This document shows positions 41,093 through 51,024 of a stretch of 64,000 nt of DNA, piece after piece (the first letter of the stretch is position 1; every line of letters begins with the position of its first letter). The notes below the pieces were generated by a model. That model had not been told where the DNA came from. It made no database searches and saw only the letters and a list, made by a program, of their open reading frames with translations. Made by a program: the position numbers and the translations under genes. The stretch comes from Mesobacterium_A hydrothermale (lineage in GTDB: Bacteria; Pseudomonadota; Alphaproteobacteria; Rhodobacterales; Rhodobacteraceae). The stretch spans positions 34,921 through 98,920 of the forward strand of contig NZ_JAYLLH010000017.1 of the NCBI RefSeq assembly GCF_035818635.1. The letters are read 5' to 3'.

Positions 41093-42244
41093 TTACCGAC
41101 GGGTCAGCACGGCCAGATAGAAACCATCCCCCCAGTCGCCGGGCAACAACGTGGTTTCACGGCTCACCTGCCATTCCGGCGCGGTGCCCAGGAAACGTTC
41201 AGTCGCGCCCCGGTTTTCGGCCGTCAGCACAGAACAGGTGGCATAGGCCAACGCACCGCCGGGCGCGACCCGCCGTGCGGCGTCGGTCAGGATCGACAGT
41301 TGCACCGCCAGCAGGTCGTCCAGCGCAGCACGCGTCAGCCGCCACTTGCCTTCAGGCGCGCGGCGCCAGGTACCACTCCCCGAACACGGGGCGTCGCACA
41401 GAATCAAGTCATAGGGCCCTTCCGGCTGCGCCAGAACCGTCACCTCTGCCCCCGCGCGCGCGGCCCGGGCGGGCAGGTCCGCCATGCGGTGCGTGTCCAC
41501 GTCCCAGGCCGCGACCGGGCCATTCACCGCCGCGGCAAGCCCCAGCGTTTTTCCGCCACCGCCCGCGCAATAGTCCAGCACCCGTGACCCCGGTGCCAGC
41601 GGTAGACCGGCAACGATCGCCTGGCTTGCCGCGTCCTGCAATTCGACCAACCCATCGCGGTAGGCCGCAGACTGCGCAACTTTCCGGGCGTTCTGGTCAA
41701 CGCGCAGAGCCCCAGGCAGATCCGGGTGCGGCGTACAGGCGATCCCCTCCGCCGCGAGACTCGCAAGCGCCTGATCGGGCGTGGTTTTCAACGCATTGAC
41801 CCGCAAAAATACTGGTGCCCTGCGGCGCATGGTCTCGCAATATGTTGGAAACATCTCGGCAAGGCTTTGCTGCAAATCCGGTACCAGCCATTCAGGCAGG
41901 TCCGCAGGCAACCCGTGTACCGCCATTGCCAGCCGTCCGCGTTCCGGTTCGGTCAGGGGGGCCGGGGCATGGCCCGCGCCGGTAAAGACCTCGTCGGGGG
42001 GGGTATCCGACATCCGCAAGAGCCCCAGCACCAGCGCCCGCCCGTCCGTGCCGCCGCCAAGCACGGCACAGCTTTGCCGCGCGCGCAGCACCGCGAACAC
42101 GATATCGCGCACCGCCGCCCGATCCTTGGAGCCGGCATAACGCGCGCCCCGCGCCCAGCGGGTCAACGCCTGTTCCGCGGCCTGCCCACCCGCAATCTGG
42201 TCAAGAATGTCGATTGCGGCCTGGTGACGGGCGGCTGGGGTCAT
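41093..42244 (-). CDS. RsmB/NOP-family rRNA cytosine-C5 methyltransferase
   Basis: 383 residues. An N-terminal NusB-like RNA-binding part (about 1-130) precedes a SAM-dependent domain: SRVLDYCAGGGGKTLGLAA (SAM loop), DLILCDAPCSGSGTWRRAP with the catalytic motif PCSGSG, and ALAYATCSVLTAENRGAT with the second cysteine TCS. Methylates a cytosine in 16S rRNA (RsmB makes m5C967 in E. coli); whether it is RsmB itself or a paralogue is open. AAAGGAG precedes the ATG. Same strand as glpK and guaB upstream. Confidence 0.88.
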   Translation of the reverse strand: MTPAARHQAAIDILDQIAGGQAAEQALTRWARGARYAGSKDRAAVRDIVFAVLRARQSCAVLGGGTDGRALVLGLLRMSDTPPDEVFTGAGHAPAPLTEPERGRLAMAVHGLPADLPEWLVPDLQQSLAEMFPTYCETMRRRAPVFLRVNALKTTPDQALASLAAEGIACTPHPDLPGALRVDQNARKVAQSAAYRDGLVELQDAASQAIVAGLPLAPGSRVLDYCAGGGGKTLGLAAAVNGPVAAWDVDTHRMADLPARAARAGAEVTVLAQPEGPYDLILCDAPCSGSGTWRRAPEGKWRLTRAALDDLLAVQLSILTDAARRVAPGGALAYATCSVLTAENRGATERFLGTAPEWQVSRETTLLPGDWGDGFYLAVLTRR

Positions 42245-42300
42245 GGCGGGTCTCCTTTGTCATGTCCCTTGCACCGCGCGACGTCGCTGCGCAACCCGGC

Positions 42301-43779
42301 TCAGACCGCGCGGGTCGCCGCCACAGCGCGTTTCCATCCGGCATAGCGCTGCTCTCGTGCCGTCTCGCTCATCGTCGGAGTGAACGCGCGGTCCAGGGCC
42401 CAGCTGTCCCCGAAGCTATCGGGACCGGGATAAAGACAGGCGCGATACCCCGCCAGCCAGGCCGCCCCCAGCGCAGTCGTCTCCAGCACCTTGGGACGGT
42501 CAACCTGTGCCCCCAGGATGTCGCTCAGGAATTGCATCGCGTAATCGCTCGCACTCATCCCGCCATCGACACGCAGCGTCGCCTGTCCGTCACCGGTCCA
42601 GTCGGCGCGCATCGCTTCCCACAGGTCGCGGGTCTGGTAGCCGACGCTTTCCAGCGCAGCGCGCGCCATCTCGGCCGGGCCGGTGTTGCGGGTCAGGCCA
42701 AAGACTGCCCCGCGGCACTCTGCATCCCAATAAGGGGCGCCCAGCCCGGTAAAGGCCGGCACCAGCACCACGTCCTGCCCGGGGTCAGCCGCCTGTGCCA
42801 TCGCCTGGGTTTCGGGCGCCGCGCCAATGATCTTCAGCCCGTCGCGCAGCCATTGCACCACGGCGCCGGCGACAAAGATCGACCCTTCCAGCGCATAGGT
42901 CACCCGCCCGTCCAGCTGGTAGGCGATGGTCGTCAGCAAACGGTTCTGCGAGCTGACCGGAAAGGTGCCGGTGTTCAACAGGGCGAAACACCCGGTACCA
43001 TAGGTTGATTTCATCATGCCCGGCGCGAAACAGCCCTGCCCCAGCGTTGCCGCCTGCTGATCGCCCGCCACCCCCAGGATCGGGATGCGCCCTCCCAACA
43101 GGGTGGTTTCGCCAAAATCCGCCGCGCAATCACGGACCTCGGGCAGAAGTGACATCGGCACCCCCAGCAGATCGCACATCGTCCGGGACCAGCGCCCGCG
43201 CCGGATATCGTACAGCATGGTGCGCGCGGCGTTGGTGGCATCGGTCAGATGGGACGCGCCGCCGGTCAGGTTCCAGATCAACCAGGTGTCGACCGTACCA
43301 AAGGCCAGTTCCCCGGCCTCGGCCCGCGTCCGCGCGCCCGGAACGGTGTCCAGCAGCCAGCGCAGCTTGGTGCCGGAAAAATACGGATCCAGCAGCAGAC
43401 CTGTACGTTCCGTCACCATCGCCTCGTGGCCTTCGGCCTTCAGCGCCTGGCACAAATCAGAGGTGCGCCGGTCCTGCCAGACGATGGCGTTGTGCAACGG
43501 CTCGCCCGTCGCCCGGTCCCACAGCAGCGTCGTTTCACGCTGGTTGGTGATGCCGATCCCGGCAACCTGCCCCGGTGCCACCCCGGCCTGCTCCAGCGCC
43601 GCCTTGCAGACCCGCAAAACGCTCTGCCAAAGGTCTGCGGGATCGTGTTCGACCCATCCACTTGCAGGATAGTACTGGGCAAATTCCTCTTGCGCGCTGG
43701 CAACCGGTGTTAACGACGCGTCAAATACGATCGCCCGGCTCGACGTCGTGCCCTGGTCAATTGCAAGTACAAAACTCAT
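42301..43779 (-). CDS. glpK: Glycerol kinase
   Basis: 492 residues. FVLAIDQGTTSSRAIVFDAS opens the FGGY fold, followed by NQRETTLLWDRATGEPLHNA, and YFSGTKLRWLLDTVPG and GGMSASDYAMQFLSDILGAQ complete glycerol kinase signatures. Makes sn-glycerol 3-phosphate for lipid synthesis and catabolism. A strong GGGAGGGG ribosome site precedes the ATG. No other glp genes are adjacent, so it is an isolated glpK between rsmB-type and guaB genes. Confidence 0.96.
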   Translation of the reverse strand: MSFVLAIDQGTTSSRAIVFDASLTPVASAQEEFAQYYPASGWVEHDPADLWQSVLRVCKAALEQAGVAPGQVAGIGITNQRETTLLWDRATGEPLHNAIVWQDRRTSDLCQALKAEGHEAMVTERTGLLLDPYFSGTKLRWLLDTVPGARTRAEAGELAFGTVDTWLIWNLTGGASHLTDATNAARTMLYDIRRGRWSRTMCDLLGVPMSLLPEVRDCAADFGETTLLGGRIPILGVAGDQQAATLGQGCFAPGMMKSTYGTGCFALLNTGTFPVSSQNRLLTTIAYQLDGRVTYALEGSIFVAGAVVQWLRDGLKIIGAAPETQAMAQAADPGQDVVLVPAFTGLGAPYWDAECRGAVFGLTRNTGPAEMARAALESVGYQTRDLWEAMRADWTGDGQATLRVDGGMSASDYAMQFLSDILGAQVDRPKVLETTALGAAWLAGYRACLYPGPDSFGDSWALDRAFTPTMSETAREQRYAGWKRAVAATRAV

Positions 43780-43867
43780 CGCGTCCCCTCCCTCTCGCTG
43801 TCAAAGACAAACCGATCCCTCAAGAAAGGTCAAACCTCCAGCCTGCCAGAGCCCGGTGGCGTGTCTT

Positions 43868-43937
43868 TTGCTTCAGAAATATCCCGAGAGTGTGAGAGCA
43901 GAGTTCCCACATGCGCCTTTGCCCCGCAAAGGCGCAT
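43868..43937 (+). repeat. Dispersed intergenic element, degenerate copy D
   Basis: TTTTGCTTCAGAAATATCCC is recognisable as the 5' block. The GGGGGTGAATT part is eroded, and the terminal hairpin is replaced by an unrelated ATGCGCCTTTGCCCCGCAAA stem (43912-43937). Lies 3' of guaB, antisense to it. Confidence 0.35.
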
Positions 43938-44021
43938 CGGTCGGATCAGGCACAGCCCGATTCGACCCCATATTCGTCGATCTCAGCGCCGCCCCATCTT
44001 GGCGCAGTCCCGAAACACAGC

Positions 44022-45470
44022 TTACCCGATCCGGTAGTTCGGGCTCTCGCGTGTGATCTGCACGTCGTGCACATGGCTTTCGGTCAGCCCGGCACCGGTG
44101 ATCTTCACGAACTGGCAGTTCCTCCGCATCTCGTCCACCGTGGCACAGCCGGTATAGCCCATAGCGGCGCGCAGCCCGCCCACCAGTTGATGAATCACCG
44201 CGCCCGCCGGCCCCTTGTAGGGCACCTGCCCCTCGATTCCCTCGGGCACCAGCTTGTCGCTGGCGGCATCCTTCTGGAAATACCGGTCGGCCGATCCGCG
44301 CGCCATCGCGCCCAGCGACCCCATCCCGCGATAGGATTTGAACGACCGGCCCTGGTACAGGATCACCTCGCCCGGTGCCTCATCGGTTCCGGCGATCATG
44401 CTGCCGACCATGGCACAGGATGCCCCAGCGGCAATGGCCTTGGCGAAGTCGCCCGAAAACTTGATGCCACCATCGGCAATCACCGGCACATCGCCCGAAG
44501 CCCCGGCACAATCCATGATCGCGGTCAGCTGTGGCACGCCCACGCCCGCCACCATCCGCGTGGTACAGATCGAGCCCGGCCCGATCCCCACCTTGACCGC
44601 GTCGGCCCCGGCGTCGATCAGCGCCCGCGCCGCCTCTGCGGTCGCGACGTTGCCCGCGATGATCTGCACCTCGTTCGACAGGGTCTTGGCGCGTTTCACG
44701 GCCTCCAGCACGCCGTCCGAGTGGCCATGCGCGGTATCGACCACGATGATATCGCATCCTGCATCGACCAGCGCCTCGCTGCGTTCAAACCCGGCGTCGC
44801 CAACGCTGGTCGCCGCCGCGACCCGCAGCCGCCCCAGTTTGTCCTTGCAGGCGGTCGGGTTCAGCACGGCTTGCTCGGTATCCTTCAGGGTCAGCAGGCC
44901 GGTCAGCTTGCCCCTGCCGTCATGCACCAGCAGCTTTTCGATCCGGCGCGCCCTCATCAGGCTCTTGGCCTCGTCCAGGTCGGCCGGTTCCGCCAGCATC
45001 GCCAGGTTGTCACAGGTCATCATCTCGCGCACCGGCATATCGTCGGACTGTGCGAACCGCATGTCCCGGTTGGTCAGGATGCCGACCACCAGCCCGCGGT
45101 CATCCACCACCGGGAAGCCGGTGAAGTTGTACCGCTCCACCAGCGCCTTGGCATCCGCCAGCGTCTGATCGGCGCGCAACGTCACCGGGTTATAGACGAT
45201 GCCCGACTCGAAGCGTTTCACCCGCCGCACTTCGCGGGCCTGGTTTTCGATGTTCAGGTTCTTGTGAATGACCCCGATGCCGCCCGCCTGCGCCATGCAG
45301 ATCGCCATCCGGCTTTCGGTGACCGTGTCCATTGCCGAACTCAACAACGGAATGTTCATCGAAATCGACCGTGTCACGCGGGTGCGCGTGTCCGCCGTGC
45401 TGGGCAGAACCGAGCTGGCCGCGGGAACGAGCAGAACATCGTCGAAGGTAAGCGCCTCGCGAATCTCCAT
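44022..45470 (-). CDS. guaB: Inosine-5'-monophosphate dehydrogenase
   Basis: 482 residues, standard full length with a pair of CBS domains (about 95-205) inserted in the TIM barrel. REALTFDDVLLVPAASSVLP begins it. The catalytic loop GIGPGSICTTRMVAGVGVPQ holds the active cysteine, and GGLRAAMGYTGCATVDEM is near the end. Oxidises IMP to XMP, the committed step of GMP synthesis. AAAGGA precedes the ATG. Divergent from the ureohydrolase gene at 45611. Confidence 0.97.
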   Translation of the reverse strand: MEIREALTFDDVLLVPAASSVLPSTADTRTRVTRSISMNIPLLSSAMDTVTESRMAICMAQAGGIGVIHKNLNIENQAREVRRVKRFESGIVYNPVTLRADQTLADAKALVERYNFTGFPVVDDRGLVVGILTNRDMRFAQSDDMPVREMMTCDNLAMLAEPADLDEAKSLMRARRIEKLLVHDGRGKLTGLLTLKDTEQAVLNPTACKDKLGRLRVAAATSVGDAGFERSEALVDAGCDIIVVDTAHGHSDGVLEAVKRAKTLSNEVQIIAGNVATAEAARALIDAGADAVKVGIGPGSICTTRMVAGVGVPQLTAIMDCAGASGDVPVIADGGIKFSGDFAKAIAAGASCAMVGSMIAGTDEAPGEVILYQGRSFKSYRGMGSLGAMARGSADRYFQKDAASDKLVPEGIEGQVPYKGPAGAVIHQLVGGLRAAMGYTGCATVDEMRRNCQFVKITGAGLTESHVHDVQITRESPNYRIG

Positions 45471-45610
45471 GGGGGCATCCTTTCCAAGGGAGTCGTCGTT
45501 GGCGGCCCCCTATCTCATGGATCCGGTCCGGGGAAAACCCCCATTGCGCAGACGCGGCATTGCGCCCAAGCTGCGCCGAACCCGGCACGCACCGAAAGGA
45601 GACCGACAGC

Positions 45611-46567
45611 ATGAGCGGACATGGATACGAACAGGGGCGCCTGAACCTGCCGTTCACCGGCATCTGCACCTTTGCAAAAGCACCGTATCAGCCCGACTGG
45701 GGCGCGATCGACGCCGACGCCGCCATCCTCGGCGCGCCGTTCGATGCAGGCACCCAGTGGCGGGCGGGGGCGCGGTTCGGCCCGCGCGGTGTGCGCGAAG
45801 CCAGCACGCTGTTTTCCTTCGGCCATGCCGGTGCCTACGACCACGAAGACGACGTGACCTACCTGCCGCAAAGCGTGAAACTGGCCGATATCGGCGATGC
45901 CGACATCATCCACACCGATACCGAGGCCAGCCATGCCAATATCGAGATCGGCGTGCGCTCGATCTTGGCCGCAGGCGCGCTGCCGGTGGTGATCGGCGGC
46001 GACCATTCGGTCAATATCCCCTGCATCCGCGCCTTCGACGACCAGGGCCCGATCCATATCCTGCAGATCGACGCCCATCTCGATTTCGTCGATGAACGCC
46101 ACGGCGTGCGCCACGGCCACGGCAACCCGATGCGCCGCGCCGCGGAAAAGTCCTTTGTGACCGGTCTGACTCAGGTCGGTATCCGCAACGTCAGTTCCAC
46201 CGCCCGCGAAGGCTATGCCAATGCCCGCGCCATGGGGTCCGACATCCTTTCGGTGCGTCAGGCCCGCGCGCTCGGCCCGCTGGCCACCGCCGCCCGCATC
46301 CCCGACGGCGCCAGGGTCTACATCACCATCGACATCGACGGCTTCTGCCCGTCGATCGCGCCGGGGACGGGCACGCCCAGCCATGGCGGCTTTCTTTACT
46401 ACGAGGTCCTGGAACTGCTGCAATACGTCGCCCGCGAACACACCGTGGTCGGCATCGACCTGGTCGAGGTCGCCCCGGACTATGACCCCACCGGCACCAC
46501 CTCGATCCTCGCGGCCCAGGTCCTGATGAACCTGCTGGGCTTTGTTTTTCATGCCCGCAGCCACTAA
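45611..46567 (+). CDS. speB: Agmatinase-family ureohydrolase
   Basis: 318 residues from ATG 45611 (AAAGGAGACC upstream). Mn-binding motifs: GGDHSVNIP (about 136), DAHLDF (about 157) and DIDGF (about 240). The usual agmatinase text after the last motif is DGLDPxxAPGTGTPE; here it is DGFCPSIAPGTGTP, so a cysteine replaces the aspartate one step beyond the metal ligands. It hydrolyses a guanidino compound to urea plus amine; agmatine is the default guess, but guanidinobutyrate or a related compound is possible. Single gene followed by a dispersed element. Confidence 0.82.
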   Translation: MSGHGYEQGRLNLPFTGICTFAKAPYQPDWGAIDADAAILGAPFDAGTQWRAGARFGPRGVREASTLFSFGHAGAYDHEDDVTYLPQSVKLADIGDADIIHTDTEASHANIEIGVRSILAAGALPVVIGGDHSVNIPCIRAFDDQGPIHILQIDAHLDFVDERHGVRHGHGNPMRRAAEKSFVTGLTQVGIRNVSSTAREGYANARAMGSDILSVRQARALGPLATAARIPDGARVYITIDIDGFCPSIAPGTGTPSHGGFLYYEVLELLQYVAREHTVVGIDLVEVAPDYDPTGTTSILAAQVLMNLLGFVFHARSH

Positions 46568-46602
46568 GCCTCCACTCTGCTGCAGGGCGCCGTCCCCTGT
46601 CT

Positions 46603-46670
46603 TCTTCTGGCCGGAAATATCCCGGGGGTGAATTTTCCCGGCACGGGAAAAGAGGGGGCAGCGCCCCCTC
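46603..46670 (+). repeat. Dispersed intergenic element, copy E
   Basis: Starts 36 bp after the ureohydrolase stop, in sense: TTCTGGCCGGAAATATCCCG, then GGGGGTGAATTTTCCCGGCA, then the GGGGGCAGCGCCCCC hairpin. Confidence 0.75.
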
Positions 46671-46790
46671 GCCCCCCGCCCGGTCCGCGCTCTGCCCGAT
46701 CCCCGCAGCCTTCCGTGCCTTCACGCTCCCGTGACCCAACCGCTATACATGCTGCAACCGCAAACGACTCGCCGCTCCCGGAGACCTGCC

Positions 46791-47939
46791 ATGCCCCTGC
46801 CCCTCAACGGTGTCACCGTCCTCGATCTGACCCATGTCCTTGCCGGCCCGTTCTGTTCCATGACGTTCGCGGATATGGGCGCGCGGGTGATCAAGGTCGA
46901 ACGCCCCGGCGGCGGCGACGACACCCGCGCATTCCCGCCGTTCAAGGACGGCAAATCCGCCTATTTCGCCGCCATCAACCATGGCAAGAAATCCATCGCG
47001 CTCGACCTCAAGCTCGATGCCGACCGTGCGATTTTTGACCGATTGCTGGCGAAGTCCGATATCCTGCTGGAAAACTATCGCCCCGGGGTCATGGAACGGC
47101 TGGGCTATGGCTGGGACAGCCTGCATGCCCGTTTTCCCCGTCTGATCTATGGCGCCGTGTCCGGGTTCGGTCACACCGGACCGGATGCCAAGCGCCCGGC
47201 CTATGACATGGTTGTACAGGCCCGGGGCGGGGTGATGTCGATCACCGGCGAAAAGGACCGCGACCCGGTGCGCGTCGGCGCCTCGATCGGCGACATTGTT
47301 GCGGGCATGTTTCTGGCGCAGGGCGTTCTGACCGCACTCTATGACCGTGAACACACCGGCAAGGGCCACAAGATCGACGTCGCGATGCTGGACAGCCAAC
47401 TGGCGATCCTCGAACACGCGGTGGCACTGACCACAGTGACCGGCAAGCCACCCGCTCCGTCGGGCGCGCGGCACCCGTCGATTACCCCGTTTGAAACCTT
47501 CCATGCCTCGGACGGGCTGTTCGTGATCGCGGCGGGCAATGACGTCTTGTTCGAGAAACTTTGCGTCGCGCTGCAACTGCCATTTGCCGAGGATGCCCGC
47601 TTTGCCACCAACCCGGCGCGCTGCGAAAACGCGCGTTTGCTGAAACGGCTGATCGAGGCGGTGACGCTGGAAAACACCCGCGCCTACTGGATTGCCAAGC
47701 TGACGGCCGCGGGCATTCCGACCGGCCCGATCCAGGATGTGGCGCAGGTGTTGAAAGACCCGCAGATTCTGGCGCGGAACATGGTTGTCGACGTGCTCGA
47801 CCGCAACGGTCGGGCGGCGTACAAGGCCGCGGGCAACCCGATCAAGATGAGCGACGTACCGGATGCAACGACCCGTGCGCCGGCCCCCGATCTTGACGGC
47901 AACCGGGGCGAAATCCTGCGTTGGATCGATGAAGGCTGA
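46791..47939 (+). CDS. CaiB/BaiF-family (class III) CoA-transferase
   Basis: 382 residues from ATG 46791 (GGAGACC upstream). LNGVTVLDLTHVLAGPFCSM opens the fold and FADMGARVIKVERPGGGDD follows. The catalytic aspartate lies in the AYDMVVQARGGVMSITG segment of class III transferases. GPIQDVAQVLKDPQILARNM completes it. Members move CoA between carboxylic acids (formate/oxalate, carnitine, mesaconate and others); the substrate pair is not predictable here. A 7-bp hairpin (48009-48032) lies downstream without a T run. Confidence 0.88.
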   Translation: MPLPLNGVTVLDLTHVLAGPFCSMTFADMGARVIKVERPGGGDDTRAFPPFKDGKSAYFAAINHGKKSIALDLKLDADRAIFDRLLAKSDILLENYRPGVMERLGYGWDSLHARFPRLIYGAVSGFGHTGPDAKRPAYDMVVQARGGVMSITGEKDRDPVRVGASIGDIVAGMFLAQGVLTALYDREHTGKGHKIDVAMLDSQLAILEHAVALTTVTGKPPAPSGARHPSITPFETFHASDGLFVIAAGNDVLFEKLCVALQLPFAEDARFATNPARCENARLLKRLIEAVTLENTRAYWIAKLTAAGIPTGPIQDVAQVLKDPQILARNMVVDVLDRNGRAAYKAAGNPIKMSDVPDATTRAPAPDLDGNRGEILRWIDEG

Positions 47940-48063
47940 TCCCGACTTGGACCGGTCCGGTCTTTCCGCGCGTCCGGCGCAAGGCTGGTATGCCAAATCC
48001 GCAAGCCTTTGCCAAAACGGCGATCTTGGCAACCGGCCTTGGCAGGCGTAGGCATAGGATAAG

Positions 48064-49158
48064 ATGACCCCCAAACGCCTGTTACTGACCGTCGCCATTC
48101 TTGCGCTCAGCAGCCTGTCCGGCCTGATCGCGCAATATCTGCATCTGCCAATGCCGTTCATGCTTGGCAGCCTGCTCAGCACCGGTCTGGTCATTTCGCT
48201 GGGCAAGAACGGCCCGTTTCGATCCTATACCTTCCCGATGCCGCTGCGCACCGGATTTGTGACACTGATCGGGGTGATGATCGGCACACAGGTCAACGCG
48301 GCCCTGTTGCAGCAGTTGGCCGGGTTGCCCCTGATGTTGCTGGCGCTGGCTCTGTTCGTGCTGTTCGCCCATGCCGGAAACGTGTTCATCTTTCACAAGA
48401 TCGGCCGCCTCGACCGGCCAACGGCATTCTATGCCGGCACTCCGGGCGGGTTGATGGAAAGCATTGTCATGGGCGAGGCCGCAGGGGCCGATGTTCGCGT
48501 GGTGACCCTGCAACAATTCCTGCGGATCGTGATTGTCATCACGTTGGTGCCCACAGGTCTGTCGTTGTGGCTGGGAACACCCGTCGGCAGTGCCGCGGGA
48601 CTTGCCCCAAGCGCGTCTGCCGGACACCAGTTCAGCGTGGTCTCGCTGGTGTTCATCTGCCTGGCAGGGGGCGCCGGGCTGGCCTTGGGCAAGCTTATCC
48701 ACCTGCCCGCCGCGCAGCTGATCGGCCCGCTTCTGGTGTCGGCGGCGGTTTCGCTGACCGGATGGGTCGATTTGCACCTGCCGTTCTGGCTGATCGCGAT
48801 GGCGCAGGTGGTGATCGGGACCGGCCTGGGTATGCGGTTTCGCGGGGTGACCGGGACGATGCTCAGACGCTCTGCGGGGCTGGCCACGGCCTCAGTCAGC
48901 TACATGCTGCTGCTGGGGTCGGCCCTGGCCTTCGGGCTCGAGGCGCTGATCGACATACCGTTCCTGCACCTTCTGATCAGCCTGTCGCCTGGCGGCGTAA
49001 CGGAAATGTCGCTGATCGCGCTGTCGCTGGCGGCGAACCCCGCGCTTGTCAGCCTGAACCATGTTCTGCGGATCCTGATGACCGTTCTTGAAATGGGCGT
49101 GGCCGCGCGGTTCTTCGGACTGGCCCCGGCAAAGGTTCCCAACACCGCAAAAGGCTGA
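48064..49158 (+). CDS. AbrB-family (PF05145-type) membrane protein
   Basis: 364 residues with about ten membrane helices in two similar halves. LPMPFMLGSLLSTGL and GTPGGLMESIVMGEAAGADV, then LPAAQLIGPLLVSAAVSLTG and SPGGVTEMSLIALSLAANPA, are the paired GxxP/GG-E signatures of the 'AbrB' or ammonia-monooxygenase-like family. The role is unclear; some members regulate or transport organic acids or lipids. Convergent with uup: 4 bp separate the stops. Confidence 0.87.
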   Translation: MTPKRLLLTVAILALSSLSGLIAQYLHLPMPFMLGSLLSTGLVISLGKNGPFRSYTFPMPLRTGFVTLIGVMIGTQVNAALLQQLAGLPLMLLALALFVLFAHAGNVFIFHKIGRLDRPTAFYAGTPGGLMESIVMGEAAGADVRVVTLQQFLRIVIVITLVPTGLSLWLGTPVGSAAGLAPSASAGHQFSVVSLVFICLAGGAGLALGKLIHLPAAQLIGPLLVSAAVSLTGWVDLHLPFWLIAMAQVVIGTGLGMRFRGVTGTMLRRSAGLATASVSYMLLLGSALAFGLEALIDIPFLHLLISLSPGGVTEMSLIALSLAANPALVSLNHVLRILMTVLEMGVAARFFGLAPAKVPNTAKG

Positions 49159-49162
49159 AAAA

Positions 49163-50983
49163 TCAGCTCTCTGATGCCTTTTCTTCCAGGTCCAGCCACT
49201 CGTCTTCGGCCGCGGACAGCGCCTCTTGCCGCTCGGCCATCGCCTCGGTCGCCTTGCGAAACTTGACCGGCTCCCGGGTGAACAACTCCGGATCGGACAG
49301 GTAGTCCGTCAGCTTTGCGATCTCGGCCTCCAGCCGCTCGATCACGGCAGGTAACTCGTCCAGGCGGTGCTTTTCGGTAAAGCTCAACTTCGCCTTCTGA
49401 GGCTTCGCCTGTTGCTTTTGCTGCACCTCTTTAGGCGTTGGTTTCTTTATATTATCCTTGACGTCCAACTGGCTTTCCGCACGCAGCGCGCGATAGTCGG
49501 ACCACCCCCCGGCATAGATCACGCCGCGACCGTCGCCTTCCATCGCGACGGTGGTCGTGGCCACCCGGTCCAGGAAGTCGCGGTCGTGGCTGATCAACAA
49601 AACGGTGCCGGGATAGTCGCCCAGCAGGTCCTGCAACAGGTCCAGCGTTTCGACATCCAGGTCATTGGTCGGTTCGTCCAGCACCAGCAGGTTGGATTCC
49701 CGCGCCATGATCCGCGCCAGCAACAGCCGCGCCTTTTCGCCCCCGGACAGCGACCGCACGGGGGCCCGCGCCTGTCGTTCGTCGAACAGGAAATCCTTCA
49801 GATAGGCGACCACGTGGCGCGGCTCTCCGCGAACCAGCACCTGGTCGGCCTTGCCAGAGACGCGCATGTCCTTGTCGCCGGTCAGCGAGTCCCACAGCGT
49901 CATGTCGGGGTCAAGCTGCGCCCGGGTCTGGTCGAACACCGCCGGAACAAGGTTGGTGCCCAGCGTGACAGTGCCCGAATCCGGTTCAAGTTCGCCCGTC
50001 AACATCTTGATCAGGGTGGTTTTTCCGACACCATTCGGCCCGACAAAGGCAATCCGGTCGCCGCGCATCACGGTCAGGTTGAAATCGCGCACGATGGTCT
50101 TGCCGTCAAAGGCCTTGGTCACGCCCTTGGCCTCGATCACCTTCTTGCCGGAGGTCGGGCCAGAGGCCAGTTCCATCGCCGCCGTGCCCTGGCGCCGGAT
50201 CATCGACGCGCGTTCGCTGCGCAGGTCCCCCAGTGCACGCACTCGGCCCATGTTGCGCTTGCGCCGTGCGGAAATACCTTCGACGGCCCACCGCGCCTCG
50301 GCCTTGATCTTGCGATCCAGCTTGTGGCGGGCGCTGTCTTCCTCGTCCCAGGTTTTTTCGCGCCAGTCCTCGAAAGCGGCAAACCCCTTGTCCTGCCGCC
50401 GCACCTGACCGCGGTCGACCCAAAGCGTCGCGCGGGTCAGTTCGGTCAGGAACCGCCGGTCGTGGCTGATCAGGACATAGGCCTTGCGGGTGCTGCGCAG
50501 TTCGTCCTCAAGCCAGCCGATCGCCTCGATATCCAGGTGGTTCGTGGGTTCGTCCAGCAGCATCAGGTCCGGGTCCGACGCCATCAGCCGCGCCAGCGCC
50601 GCGCGTCGCCGTTCGCCGCCGCTGGCGGTCTCGACGGGCCGGGCCGGGTCGAATTTCAGCCCCTCGCCCGCGCGTTCGACGCGGTACATTTCGCCCGGTT
50701 CCAACCCCTGTGCCGCATAGTCGCCAAGCGTTGCGAAACCGCTCAGGTCCGGATCCTGTTCCATGTAGCCGACGGTGATGCCCGGCGGCACGGTGCGGCT
50801 GCCCTTGTCGGGTTCGACAAGGCCGGCCATGACCTTCATCAGGGTGGATTTTCCCGATCCGTTGCGCCCGACCAGTGCCACGCGGTCGCCCGGCTGGATG
50901 TTCAGCGACAGGGCGTCGAATACCGGGTTGCCGCCGAAGGTCAGGGAGATGTCAGAAAGTTGCAGAAGAGGTACCTGTGCCAT
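49163..50983 (-). CDS. uup: ABC-F family ATPase Uup
   Basis: 606 residues, two ABC domains and no membrane part. Walker A sites GRNGSGKSTLMKVMAG and GPNGVGKTTLIKMLTG, signatures ASGGERRRAALARLM and LSGGEKARLLLARIM, Walker B LLDEPTNHLD and VLDEPTNDLD. The C-terminal ~75 residues are a coiled coil (ELPAVIERLEAEIAKLTDYL) that binds branched DNA in Uup. Uup affects ribosome function and precise excision of transposons. It is the last minus-strand gene before the AbrB-type convergent pair. Confidence 0.93.
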   Translation of the reverse strand: MAQVPLLQLSDISLTFGGNPVFDALSLNIQPGDRVALVGRNGSGKSTLMKVMAGLVEPDKGSRTVPPGITVGYMEQDPDLSGFATLGDYAAQGLEPGEMYRVERAGEGLKFDPARPVETASGGERRRAALARLMASDPDLMLLDEPTNHLDIEAIGWLEDELRSTRKAYVLISHDRRFLTELTRATLWVDRGQVRRQDKGFAAFEDWREKTWDEEDSARHKLDRKIKAEARWAVEGISARRKRNMGRVRALGDLRSERASMIRRQGTAAMELASGPTSGKKVIEAKGVTKAFDGKTIVRDFNLTVMRGDRIAFVGPNGVGKTTLIKMLTGELEPDSGTVTLGTNLVPAVFDQTRAQLDPDMTLWDSLTGDKDMRVSGKADQVLVRGEPRHVVAYLKDFLFDERQARAPVRSLSGGEKARLLLARIMARESNLLVLDEPTNDLDVETLDLLQDLLGDYPGTVLLISHDRDFLDRVATTTVAMEGDGRGVIYAGGWSDYRALRAESQLDVKDNIKKPTPKEVQQKQQAKPQKAKLSFTEKHRLDELPAVIERLEAEIAKLTDYLSDPELFTREPVKFRKATEAMAERQEALSAAEDEWLDLEEKASES

Positions 50984-51024
50984 GCCGCACCGCTAGGCGG
51001 CGGCGCGGGCGGCGTCAAGGGGCG

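Noticed and set aside
43911..45614. A 567-codon plus-strand frame opposite guaB
   Set aside because: Shadow of guaB; histidine-rich composition typical of reverse-strand frames.
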